This document shows positions 1-6,287 of a DNA stretch of 9,824 nt, piece by piece; position 1 is the stretch's first letter; each line of letters starts with the position of its first letter. The position numbers and the translations under genes were made by a program. Below the pieces are notes generated by a model. That model saw only the letters and a list, made by a program, of their open reading frames with translations. It had not been told where the DNA came from and did no database searches. Source of the stretch: Massilioclostridium sp965141735 (GTDB lineage: Bacteria; Bacillota; Clostridia; Oscillospirales; Ruminococcaceae); assembly GCA_965141735.1 (NCBI GenBank), contig CBCSOX010000094.1:1-9824 (forward strand). The letters run 5' to 3'.

Positions 1-9
1 ATATTCAAA

Positions 10-16
10 TCCTTTC
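10..16 (-). promoter_or_regulatory. Candidate ribosome binding site for a gene beyond the left edge
   Basis: On the minus strand this reads GAAAGGA, followed by TTTGAAT and then AT at the very edge of the window. If the next base is G, an ATG would sit 7 bases after the purine-rich motif, a normal spacing. This suggests that another gene of the same operon starts just outside the window, perhaps a further shell protein. The start codon itself is not visible, so this is an inference from spacing. Confidence 0.35.
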
Positions 17-23
17 ATACTTC

Positions 24-60
24 AAAAAAACTATATGATAACAGGCGCACGGCCTATTAT
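24..60 (-). terminator. Hairpin after the shell gene, weak terminator candidate
   Basis: A 9-base-pair stem (38-46 with 52-60, one G-T pair) encloses a 5-base loop and overlaps the shell gene stop codon. Seven bases later the minus strand has a run of seven T (24-30). The stem is only moderately GC-rich and the gap before the T-run is too long for a classical intrinsic terminator. A possible ribosome binding site follows at once. It may be a partial terminator or an mRNA-stabilising hairpin between two operon genes. Confidence 0.3.
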
Positions 61-392
61 TTCTGTTTGCGGGGTTTTCTCAGCTTGTCGCGGCCGACAG
101 CGTTGAGGAGAGCTAACTTGTGGGTATCCTCTGCTTCGCGGGCGATGATGTAGGATGTGTTGTACAAATCGTGCTCTTCGGCGTATCTTCGGCCCGCTTC
201 CATGCCCATCTCGACATCGGAAACATCCCCTGTAAATTTAATGGTCATCAGCAGGGGAACCTCGGCCGCATCGCCGGCTGCCGGTTTGTTTTTGTCAATC
301 GCAATGATCTGGACGTTGCCCGCCTTTGCGATCGCATCCGCACACACAATGGAGGTGGTGAAGCCGAATACCTCTAACATTCCTAGTGCCAT
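57..392 (-). CDS. BMC-H microcompartment shell protein with extended pore loop
   Basis: A single BMC domain (111 residues), the hexamer-forming building block of microcompartment shell facets. The N-terminus MALGMLEVFGF and the helix that follows are typical of the family, as is the segment VPLLMTIKFTGDVSDVEMG with the AREAEDT motif near the end. Where PduA and EutM carry the short glycine-rich pore loop, this protein has a longer stretch (KNKPAAGDAAEVPLL, residues 34-48), so the central pore probably differs from that of PduA. The last 12 residues are strongly basic (RDKLRKPRKQK). The start at 392 is preferred because family members begin at this point and the AGGAAGG motif (402-408) lies 9 bases upstream; an ATG at 398 would add two residues and cannot be excluded. 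It lies 65 bases after the alcohol dehydrogenase gene, behind its own promoter candidate. Confidence 0.93.
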   Translation of the reverse strand: MALGMLEVFGFTTSIVCADAIAKAGNVQIIAIDKNKPAAGDAAEVPLLMTIKFTGDVSDVEMGMEAGRRYAEEHDLYNTSYIIAREAEDTHKLALLNAVGRDKLRKPRKQK

Positions 393-418
393 AAGCATTG
401 TCCTTCCTAGTCCGGAAT

Positions 419-434
419 CAAGGGCATACCCTTG
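419..434. repeat. Palindrome at the presumed transcription start, possible operator
   Basis: The 16 bases CAAGGGCATACCCTTG form a 6-base perfect inverted repeat around a 4-base centre. On the minus strand it begins about 5 bases after the TATAAT hexamer, so it would cover the transcription start and the first transcribed bases. Such a site could be a repressor operator or a small hairpin at the 5' end of the mRNA. No regulator gene is in the window, so no binding protein can be named. Confidence 0.5.
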
Positions 435-468
435 TGTAGATTATATCACATTTGAAGCTATTCGGCAA
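433..468 (-). promoter_or_regulatory. Internal sigma-70-type promoter in front of the shell gene
   Basis: On the minus strand a perfect -10 hexamer TATAAT (440-445) is directly preceded by TGA, giving an extended -10 TGnTATAAT. Seventeen bases upstream lies TTGCCG (463-468), matching four of six bases of the TTGACA consensus; it overlaps the end of the alcohol dehydrogenase gene. The expected start is near 433-435, about 40 bases before the shell gene start codon. The surrounding 60 bases are clearly more AT-rich than the genes. This would let the shell gene, and genes beyond it, be made independently of the main operon promoter. It is a sequence prediction only. Confidence 0.6.
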
Positions 469-1693
469 CATAGCAAATTTTGATACCTTTTTGGGCAACA
501 TTTGTCTCCATTGCTTCGTTGAGCTTGTCAAGCGGATAGGAATGAGTCACCAGGTCTTTGATCGGCACGCCGAGTTTTCTCGCCTGTTTGAGGAACGCGA
601 TGGTGGTCGGGTAATCCTCTGCGCTGTAGTCCCAGGAACCGACCATGTTGATCTCTTTCTGGCACATCGCAAAGTGCGGGTTGACTTCGTAGCTGCCGTT
701 GTTGACAAAGAAGCCCATCTCGCAGAATCCACCGCCGCGGCGAATGTACTCGTAAGCGTCAGCCGCTGCGCGCGGTGCGCCGGTGCACTGGTAGATGAAG
801 TCTGCGCCGAGTCCGGTGAGGGAGCTCTCTTTGACCATTTTCACTCTGGTCTCAAGGTCTTTGACCTCGGAGAAGTTGATGGTCATGTTCGCGCCGAGCT
901 TCTTGGCCATGTCGAGGCGCTGCTGGGTGCCGTCGATGGCGATGACGTTGTTGATGCCTGCCACGGTGAGAACCGAGAGCATCATGAGGCCAACCGGTCC
1001 GCAGCCCTGGAGGACGACGGTGGAGCCGAAGTTGAGCAGGCCTGTCGCCTTGCCTCTTTCGAGAGCGTGCACGCAGACTGCCGCGAGCTCGAGGAGCATT
1101 CTCTCTTTGAGGTCAAGGTCGTTGACAACAAAGTAAGTCGGGTTTTTCTCGCCCTTGATGAGCAGATGGGTGGAGAACCAGCCGGAGAGGTGGTGTTCTT
1201 CACTGTCCTGGATCAGGCCAAATACGCCCTGTCCGTCACAGAGGTTGGTCTGTGCCGGATGCATGCGGCAGATGCCGCACTCGCCGCAGCTCATAACCGA
1301 GGTGACGATCTTGTCGCCGACCTTGATCGGTTTGCCGGCGGTGTCGGATTTGACGTTCTTGCCCATCGCAACGATGGTGCCGGTTCCTTCGTGACCGAGG
1401 GTGACCGGGATGATGCCGAACGGGTCCATCTTCCACTCGTGGACATCGGTTCCGCAGACGCCGCAGCCTTCGACTTGGACGAGGATGTCGTCATCGCCGA
1501 CCGGGGGCATCGGGAACTCTTTTACCTGAATATTTTTCTCGCCGACGAGCATTGCAACCTTTGCAGTTGCCGGGATGCTCGGAGCAGCGCCGCAGGAACC
1601 GCTGCAGGAAGAGCAGCCGCCTGTTTTTGCGCCGCCCATCGAAGCGAGTACTTCGCGAACGATTGCATCAATCTGATTGCTATTTACGTTCAT
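458..1693 (-). CDS. Zinc-dependent alcohol dehydrogenase with N-terminal encapsulation peptide
   Basis: A medium-chain (GroES-like plus Rossmann) zinc alcohol dehydrogenase, 411 residues. Residues 1-20 (SNQIDAIVREVLASMG and flanks) form the amphipathic helix typical of BMC cargo peptides. A linker with cysteines 27, 30 and 34 follows, and the enzyme proper starts near residue 44. Catalytic-zinc motifs are GVCGTD (Cys80) and GHEGTG (His101, Glu102). The structural-zinc lobe has Cys136, 139, 142 and 152, the last spaced two residues wider than usual. The nucleotide site is GCGPVG (230-235), followed by an acidic residue, Asp254, suggesting NAD(H). It is not the iron-type PduQ. By position it should reduce propionaldehyde to 1-propanol, or lactaldehyde to propanediol; the sequence does not decide which. 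The start is supported by GAGGTG 7 bases upstream. It lies 26 bases after pduP. Confidence 0.92.
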   Translation of the reverse strand: MNVNSNQIDAIVREVLASMGGAKTGGCSSCSGSCGAAPSIPATAKVAMLVGEKNIQVKEFPMPPVGDDDILVQVEGCGVCGTDVHEWKMDPFGIIPVTLGHEGTGTIVAMGKNVKSDTAGKPIKVGDKIVTSVMSCGECGICRMHPAQTNLCDGQGVFGLIQDSEEHHLSGWFSTHLLIKGEKNPTYFVVNDLDLKERMLLELAAVCVHALERGKATGLLNFGSTVVLQGCGPVGLMMLSVLTVAGINNVIAIDGTQQRLDMAKKLGANMTINFSEVKDLETRVKMVKESSLTGLGADFIYQCTGAPRAAADAYEYIRRGGGFCEMGFFVNNGSYEVNPHFAMCQKEINMVGSWDYSAEDYPTTIAFLKQARKLGVPIKDLVTHSYPLDKLNEAMETNVAQKGIKICYVAE

Positions 1694-1719
1694 TCTATTA
1701 CACCTCTGAATTCTATTTA

Positions 1720-3168
1720 TTAAACGATGTTGAAGCTGTCGGACATCACACAGCGGCGTTTCCGGGTGAAGCTTCTCGCCGAGGTGAGGCCTTCGCCGGT
1801 CGGTCCTGCGATGGTGAAGGTCGTGTGGCCTTCACTGCCGAAGCCGATGCCTGCGTAGGAGGGGGCGTTCTTGACAAAGATCGTCGTCTCGACTGCGCGG
1901 GCGAATTTGGTGAGGTTGTCAATGTTCTTCGAGTGCATGTGTGCGGTGTGCCGGTTGCCGTGCTCTGCGCGAACCGCCATGCGGACCGCCTCGTCAATGT
2001 TGTTGACGCGCACGATCGGGAGGATCGGCATCATGAGCTCGGTCTGGACAAACAGGTGATTCTCGTCGGTCTCACAGATCACGCAGCGGACGTCGTCGCC
2101 CACCTCGATGTCGAGCGCGGCGAGGAACTTCTTCGCGTCGCGGCCGACCCAGTCTCTGCTGACCGAGTAGGAGATTTTGCCGGTCTTTTCGTTTTTCTTT
2201 TCCACCAGCACGATCTTTGCGAGGCGGTCCGCCATCTCACCCGAGATGAAGTATGCGCCGTTTTGCTGCATGTAATACATCAGCTCGTCGGCGATGTTGC
2301 TGAACGCAAATACTTCTTTTTCTGCAATGCAGGGCAGGTTGTTGTCAAAGGTGCAGCCGTCGATGATATCCTTGGCAGCCTTGCGGATGTCGGCGGTGTC
2401 GTCGACGATGACCGGCGGGTTGCCTGCGCCCGCGCCGATTGCCTTTTTGCCGGAGGAGAGCATTGCACGGACAACGCCCGGACCACCGGTGCAGACGAGC
2501 ATTTTGACGCGGGGATCTTTAACCATGTCATCCGCGCTCTGCATGGTGGGCTTAACGACCGAACAGCAAAGGTTTGCCGGGCCGCCCGCCGCGAGGCTCG
2601 CGCGGTTGACGAGGTCAACTGCGTAGTTGGAGGTGCAGATGGCAGACGGGTGCGGGTTGAACACGACTGCATTTGCGCCTGCGATCATCCCCATCGAGTT
2701 GCACAGAACCGTCTCAGACGGGTTGGTGCTCGGGGAAATCGCGCCGATGATGCCGAACGGTGCCATCTCGAGAAGAGTGAGGCCGCCGTCTCCGCTCATC
2801 GCTTCGGTCTGGATGTCTTCGGTGCCGGGTGTCTTGTCGGCAACCAGATGGTGCTTGAGGGTTTTGTGCTCCACCTTGCCCATGCCGGTTTCCTCAACGC
2901 CCATTTTTGCCATGATCTCCGCTTCTGCGCGGGTGAATTCGCGAATTTTCTCAATGATCTTTTCGCGCTGGTCCACTGTCATCGAACGCAGAACCTTGTA
3001 TGCGTCCGCAACCGCGTCGATCGCCTCAGTCATGGTGGCATAAATGCCGATATACTTACGGCCGCTGTACTGGGTCGAATCGTAAGAAGCAGCCGGAGCC
3101 GCAGACCCGCCCAGTTGTGCCATGACGTTTGCTACAATTTGGTCAATTTGATTCGGAGTTATTTCCAT
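1720..3168 (-). CDS. pduP: CoA-acylating propionaldehyde dehydrogenase
   Basis: An aldehyde dehydrogenase of the PduP/EutE type, 482 residues, converting propionaldehyde, CoA and NAD to propionyl-CoA. Residues 1-21 (EITPNQIDQIVANVMAQLGG) are an encapsulation peptide followed by a short Ala/Ser linker. The fold then shows APFGIIGAISPSTNP, LVCTGGPGVV and the catalytic cysteine in NNLPCIAEKE (about Cys280), with the usual C-terminal FTIAGPTGEG motif. The start at 3168 is chosen because it gives a complete targeting peptide and follows AAGGGGG (3181-3187) at a slightly long spacing of 12 bases; an in-frame ATG at 3207 lies inside pduO, lacks a binding site and would place 13 unrelated residues before the peptide. 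The gene overlaps pduO by 26 bases, implying coupled translation. Length and motifs are complete. Confidence 0.96.
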   Translation of the reverse strand: MEITPNQIDQIVANVMAQLGGSAAPAASYDSTQYSGRKYIGIYATMTEAIDAVADAYKVLRSMTVDQREKIIEKIREFTRAEAEIMAKMGVEETGMGKVEHKTLKHHLVADKTPGTEDIQTEAMSGDGGLTLLEMAPFGIIGAISPSTNPSETVLCNSMGMIAGANAVVFNPHPSAICTSNYAVDLVNRASLAAGGPANLCCSVVKPTMQSADDMVKDPRVKMLVCTGGPGVVRAMLSSGKKAIGAGAGNPPVIVDDTADIRKAAKDIIDGCTFDNNLPCIAEKEVFAFSNIADELMYYMQQNGAYFISGEMADRLAKIVLVEKKNEKTGKISYSVSRDWVGRDAKKFLAALDIEVGDDVRCVICETDENHLFVQTELMMPILPIVRVNNIDEAVRMAVRAEHGNRHTAHMHSKNIDNLTKFARAVETTIFVKNAPSYAGIGFGSEGHTTFTIAGPTGEGLTSARSFTRKRRCVMSDSFNIV

Positions 3169-4249
3169 TTCCGATTGAAACCCCCTTCTTAAAAAGTTGT
3201 GCTCCATATTCCGCGAGCGCCTTGTCCTGGTCCGCCGTACCGCCGCTCACGCCGAGAGCGCCGACAATCTTGCCGTCCCCATCGGTGAGCGGGACCCCGC
3301 CGCCGAAGAGGATGAGCTTGCCGTCGGTCGAGTACTGAAGGCCGTACAGGCCTTCGCCCGGTTGAGTCAGCTTGCCCACCTGCTCGGTGGTCATCTTGAG
3401 GGATGCGGCGGTGTAGGCTTTGTTGACCGCGACATCGATGCTGACGAGAAACGCCGTATCGTCGCGCTTGAATGCGACGAGGTTGGTTCCCGCGTCGCAC
3501 ACCGCAGTCACAACGCCGAGGCCCTGCCTGCGGGCCTGTGCCATCACAGCGTCACAGAGCTTAAACGCCCTGTCGCTGAACTGGTCGCCGGTAATGGGAG
3601 CCGCGTCCGCGACGTCCGGTACAGCTGCCGGAGCCGGTTTCTCCTCGGGTGCAGCCCCAAGCTGCACCCGAGGAGAAACCGGCTCCGGTACAGCTGCCGG
3701 AGCCGGTTTCTCCTCGGGTGCAGCTTGGGGCTGCTGCGCGGCCGGCTGGGACTGCCTGGTGGCAGTCATGTCGGTCATGCGTGCGAGCGCATACACCAGA
3801 TCGGAAATGCGGTTGAGCCACGAGATCGAGTCCCGTGAAATACCGCCGGTCTGGGAGAGCGCCACCGCTTCCCGCTCCGCCCTGCGCACCACGGCGCGGG
3901 CGAGATCGAGCGCGGCCCCGCCTTCAGTTGCACCGGGGAGGACGAACGCTTTGATTTCAGGCAGTGTGGACATGATCGAATCAATCGCGGTTTCGAGCTT
4001 TGCAACCTCGTCGTGGGTTGCGAACTTGGAGCCGCCTGCAATCTCGCCGTTGTATAAAATCACGTCGTTTTGCAGCTGTTCGACAATGTCCCGTATGGTT
4101 TGAGGCAGTTTTTGTTTGGCTAAACCAAGGGCGGATGAGAATTCATCAAGGGTACCCAAGAGTTTAAAGACCGGACTGTTCTTGGGTATTCTCATTCGGT
4201 TTTTGGTACTGGTATAGCCGGTATCTCCGGCCTTTGTATAGATGCTCAT
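3143..4249 (-). CDS. pduO: Two-domain PduO-type cob(I)alamin adenosyltransferase
   Basis: Makes adenosylcobalamin from ATP and cob(I)alamin, the cofactor of the diol dehydratase next to it. Residues 1-160 are the PduO-type adenosyltransferase: the ATP-binding segment YTKAGDTGYTS (4-14), LLGTLDEFSSALG (30-42), FVLPGATEGGAALDLARAVVRRAERE and LNRISDLVYALAR. Residues about 162-218 are an Ala/Pro/Glu-rich linker encoded by a remarkable DNA repeat (3615-3734). Residues about 220-357 are a PduO C-terminal/GlcG-like domain (NKAYTAASLKM, LILFGGGVPL, GALGVSGGTADQD), a family that binds haem in Salmonella PduO. The final residues SIGNGNNSESN are the out-of-frame reading of the start of pduP and probably have no function. 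A perfect TAAGGAGGTG (4254-4263) supports the start. It begins 42 bases after pduG. No encapsulation peptide is seen. Confidence 0.94.
   Translation of the reverse strand: MSIYTKAGDTGYTSTKNRMRIPKNSPVFKLLGTLDEFSSALGLAKQKLPQTIRDIVEQLQNDVILYNGEIAGGSKFATHDEVAKLETAIDSIMSTLPEIKAFVLPGATEGGAALDLARAVVRRAEREAVALSQTGGISRDSISWLNRISDLVYALARMTDMTATRQSQPAAQQPQAAPEEKPAPAAVPEPVSPRVQLGAAPEEKPAPAAVPDVADAAPITGDQFSDRAFKLCDAVMAQARRQGLGVVTAVCDAGTNLVAFKRDDTAFLVSIDVAVNKAYTAASLKMTTEQVGKLTQPGEGLYGLQYSTDGKLILFGGGVPLTDGDGKIVGALGVSGGTADQDKALAEYGAQLFKKGVSIGNGNNSESN
3615..3734. repeat. A / A-inverted / A repeat inside the pduO linker
   Basis: A perfect 41-base direct repeat (3615-3655 and 3684-3724, offset 69 bases = 23 codons) brackets an inverted copy of its core. 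The inverted copy at 3661-3688 pairs with 3628-3655 over 28 bases (5-base loop). Extended, 3651-3688 pairs with 3697-3734 over 38 perfect bases with an 8-base loop, so two mutually exclusive long hairpins are possible. In the protein the direct copies encode AAPEEKPAPAAVP twice (residues 176-188 and 199-211), and the inverted copy encodes EPVSPRVQLG between them, keeping the frame open. An inverted duplication by template switching is a likely origin; an assembly error is also possible. Confidence 0.93.
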
Positions 4250-4291
4250 CGCCCACCTCCTTAACTATTGTGAATTTTCGTCTGTGCCATA

Positions 4292-6133
4292 CTAGTCGGC
4301 CAGAGCCAGCCCCAGCGCAACCGCGCTGTGCGGCTCAAGCATTCCCAGGAGGTTGGCACGCCCTGCTGTAATCCGGTAGGATGAAAGGTACTCGGCGAGC
4401 AGGTCGGCGATCTCAAAGTCCTGTGAGCTCCCGCCCACAAGCGCCACCGACCCGATCTTGCGGATATCCCCGCCCGGGGCCACCTCGGTCAGCGCCCGTT
4501 TGGCGTTGACGTTGAAGACCTTCTTCTTCGCTTCCCGGCGGACGAGCGCAATGCGGTCGATCGTCAGGCGCTTGGAAGAGCGGATGGGGACGAGCTGATC
4601 CTCAGTCACGATGACCACCCGAGAGAACAGCTGCGGCGGGAGGGGTTCGGAAGCGAACTTGACGCTCCCGTCCTCAAACCGCAGATAGAGCAGGCCCTCG
4701 ACCTTGGCGAGCGGATACTTTTTGATGAGCTCCGCTGTGTCCCGGTCGTTGAGGTCGAGCTCGAGGTCGATGATCTTGGTGACCATCTCCCCTGCGCCCG
4801 CGTGGTGAATCGCGGTGACCCTGCCATCGCCGTCGATGAGGGCGGCGTCGGTCGATCCCCCGCCGAGGTCGAGGATTGCGAGCGGGATGTCCGCACCCGG
4901 TGTGGTCAGCGCCCCTTTGAGCGCCATCTCAGCCTCGCGGCCCTCCACCCGGACGTAGATCCCGGTGAGCTTGGACAGCTCATCCGCAATCGCCTGCATC
5001 GGCAATTTTGAGGTCTGCACCATCGCGGCGAGCATGACGACGTTTTCCATCGCCGCCTCGCCTGCGAGTCCGCCGGCCACCTCCACCGAAGCGAAGGTGT
5101 CGGCCGCGAGCATGTCGATGATCTTCATCTCATCCACCGGCTCGCCGGTGAGCTCCGACATCGACTGCTTGATCCGGTTGATCAGCGCGCCGACGTTGGT
5201 GCCCTGCTCTCCTGCAATGTCTAAAATCTCATGGCAGGAGGCGAGTTCTTTCATGATGTGGTCCGCGCCGCTGTTGACCTCGATCTGCTTGATGCCAGAC
5301 CGCGATTCAATGGTGACCGAACCCGCTTTGATCTTTTCTGTTTTAACACTGGCTCCCTTAGCGTGGAGCACGACGCCGGAGCGGCAGCCGGTGAGGCTTC
5401 TCGCAACCGGGATCGAGTCGCGCGTCTCATCGGGGCTGAGCCCGAAGATCCCCGCGATGCCGTAGGGGTTGGAGAGGGTGCGGATGCTTTCCCCGTTGCG
5501 GGCGACTTCAACAGCCGCCGGAACGCCGAGCTCCACCTTTTCAATCCCCTTGACTTCGTCCACGATTGGGATCACCTTGTTGATGCGGTTGGCAATCAGC
5601 ACGCCGTCATCCTTTTGGACAATGGCTGCCACGACGTTGACGCCGCGGTCAATTGCCTCCTGCATCAGCGTTGCCGCCCGGTAGTAGGGATATTCCCCGC
5701 TGACCACCGGGATGACCGGCTGTGTCGTATCGGTGAGAGCGTCCACCGGCGCCGTGACGCCGGTTGCAAGCCCGACGCCGCCCGGGGTGTCGGGGTTGTG
5801 CCCGATCATGGCCGAGCCGATGACCGTCGTCTCGCTGATCGTGTCCATCGACAGGTCGCTGATGACGGGGGCCGCCTGGTTGAGGCGGATCTGGGCGACG
5901 TCCCCGGGTTTGAGGCCGCCGTTTTCGAGCGCAAGGTTGAGGGCTTTGATACAGCCCGCGACGTTCGCAATCGTTCCCTTGACCCCAGTTGTCGGCGTCA
6001 TGCCGCCCGACACATACCGGTTGCCAGTGCTTGACTTGCGCAGGATAATCGCCTCGGTTGTCGAGTTACCAATGTCAATCCCGACGATGATACGCCCGTC
6101 GGAAGCGTGGCTAGTTGTGGTAGCGTCAGCCAA
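4292..6133 (-). CDS. pduG: Diol dehydratase reactivase, large subunit
   Basis: The large subunit of the ATP-dependent chaperone that releases damaged B12 from inactivated diol dehydratase, 613 residues, full family length. Actin-like ATPase motifs are visible: phosphate-1 VGIDIGNSTTE (17-27), phosphate-2 LDLGGGSTDAA (421-431) and the adenosine motif ALVGGSSQDFE (564-574). The conserved N-terminal SGGMTPTTGVKGTIAN segment and the C-terminal GMLEPHSAVALGLALAD are also typical. The start is a TTG at 6131-6133, chosen because AAGGAGGTGA (6138-6147) sits at the ideal distance and homologues begin near ADATTTS; the open frame continues 40 codons upstream to an ATG at 6253, but that stretch has no binding site and does not look like protein. 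No gene for the small subunit (PduH) is next to it. Confidence 0.95.
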   Translation of the reverse strand: MADATTTSHASDGRIIVGIDIGNSTTEAIILRKSSTGNRYVSGGMTPTTGVKGTIANVAGCIKALNLALENGGLKPGDVAQIRLNQAAPVISDLSMDTISETTVIGSAMIGHNPDTPGGVGLATGVTAPVDALTDTTQPVIPVVSGEYPYYRAATLMQEAIDRGVNVVAAIVQKDDGVLIANRINKVIPIVDEVKGIEKVELGVPAAVEVARNGESIRTLSNPYGIAGIFGLSPDETRDSIPVARSLTGCRSGVVLHAKGASVKTEKIKAGSVTIESRSGIKQIEVNSGADHIMKELASCHEILDIAGEQGTNVGALINRIKQSMSELTGEPVDEMKIIDMLAADTFASVEVAGGLAGEAAMENVVMLAAMVQTSKLPMQAIADELSKLTGIYVRVEGREAEMALKGALTTPGADIPLAILDLGGGSTDAALIDGDGRVTAIHHAGAGEMVTKIIDLELDLNDRDTAELIKKYPLAKVEGLLYLRFEDGSVKFASEPLPPQLFSRVVIVTEDQLVPIRSSKRLTIDRIALVRREAKKKVFNVNAKRALTEVAPGGDIRKIGSVALVGGSSQDFEIADLLAEYLSSYRITAGRANLLGMLEPHSAVALGLALAD

Positions 6134-6287
6134 TGGCTCACCTCCTTGCAGAGGTCTTGATCTCGGGGCTTCACCCGGACACGGGCCAGCGCAGCGGATG
6201 TCGAGTCCAGCAAGTGAACTCCGCTCAGACGGGATTCCCCCGCCCTGGCGCATCCCGCGCGGCCAGTGTGCCGTCTGGATGCGGCTC
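6134..6287 (-). other. Intercistronic gap between pduE and pduG, with hairpin and strong ribosome binding site
   Basis: This is the largest gap in the operon (154 bases); all other gaps are 65 bases or less. It holds a modest hairpin just after the pduE stop: CGCATCC (6249-6255) pairs with GGATGCG (6277-6283), with a smaller CGGC/GCCG stem inside the loop. No T-run follows, so it is not an intrinsic terminator. Next to pduG lies AAGGAGGTGA (6138-6147), seven bases (counting from AGGAGG) before a TTG start codon. The middle part has no recognisable promoter. It may set the ratio of dehydratase to reactivase through mRNA processing or stability; that role is inferred. Confidence 0.45.

Noticed and set aside
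458..1693. Alcohol dehydrogenase as PduQ
   Set aside because: PduQ is an iron-type dehydrogenase. This protein has GroES-like and Rossmann domains with zinc ligands, so the symbol was not assigned.
452..1723. Long plus-strand open frame opposite the alcohol dehydrogenase gene
   Set aside because: It is the antisense shadow of a gene with clear zinc and nucleotide-binding motifs. The translation is compositionally odd (rich in Ala, Asp, His, Val) and has no recognisable domain.
1552..3192. 546-codon plus-strand open frame opposite pduP
   Set aside because: The length results from the codon usage of the GC-rich gene on the other strand. The protein is His/Asp/Val/Arg-rich without any family motif, and pduP is certain.
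3169..3207. Upstream ATG for pduP
   Set aside because: It would add 13 unrelated residues before the targeting peptide and has no binding site; the ATG at 3168 starts exactly at the peptide.
3615..3734. Phase-variable invertible switch or CRISPR-like repeat in pduO
   Set aside because: Loops of 5 and 8 bases leave nothing useful to invert, no recombinase is nearby, the unit is not a regular repeat-spacer array, and the reading frame stays open. A template-switch duplication fits better.
4261..4290. Nine-codon ORF between pduG and pduO (MAQTKIHNS)
   Set aside because: It has no ribosome binding site and could arise by chance. The pduO Shine-Dalgarno overlaps its end. A leader peptide role is not supported.
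6134..6253. N-terminal extension of PduG to an ATG at 6253
   Set aside because: No ribosome binding site precedes that ATG, the extra 40 residues do not resemble reactivases, and a perfect Shine-Dalgarno with TTG lies at the family start.
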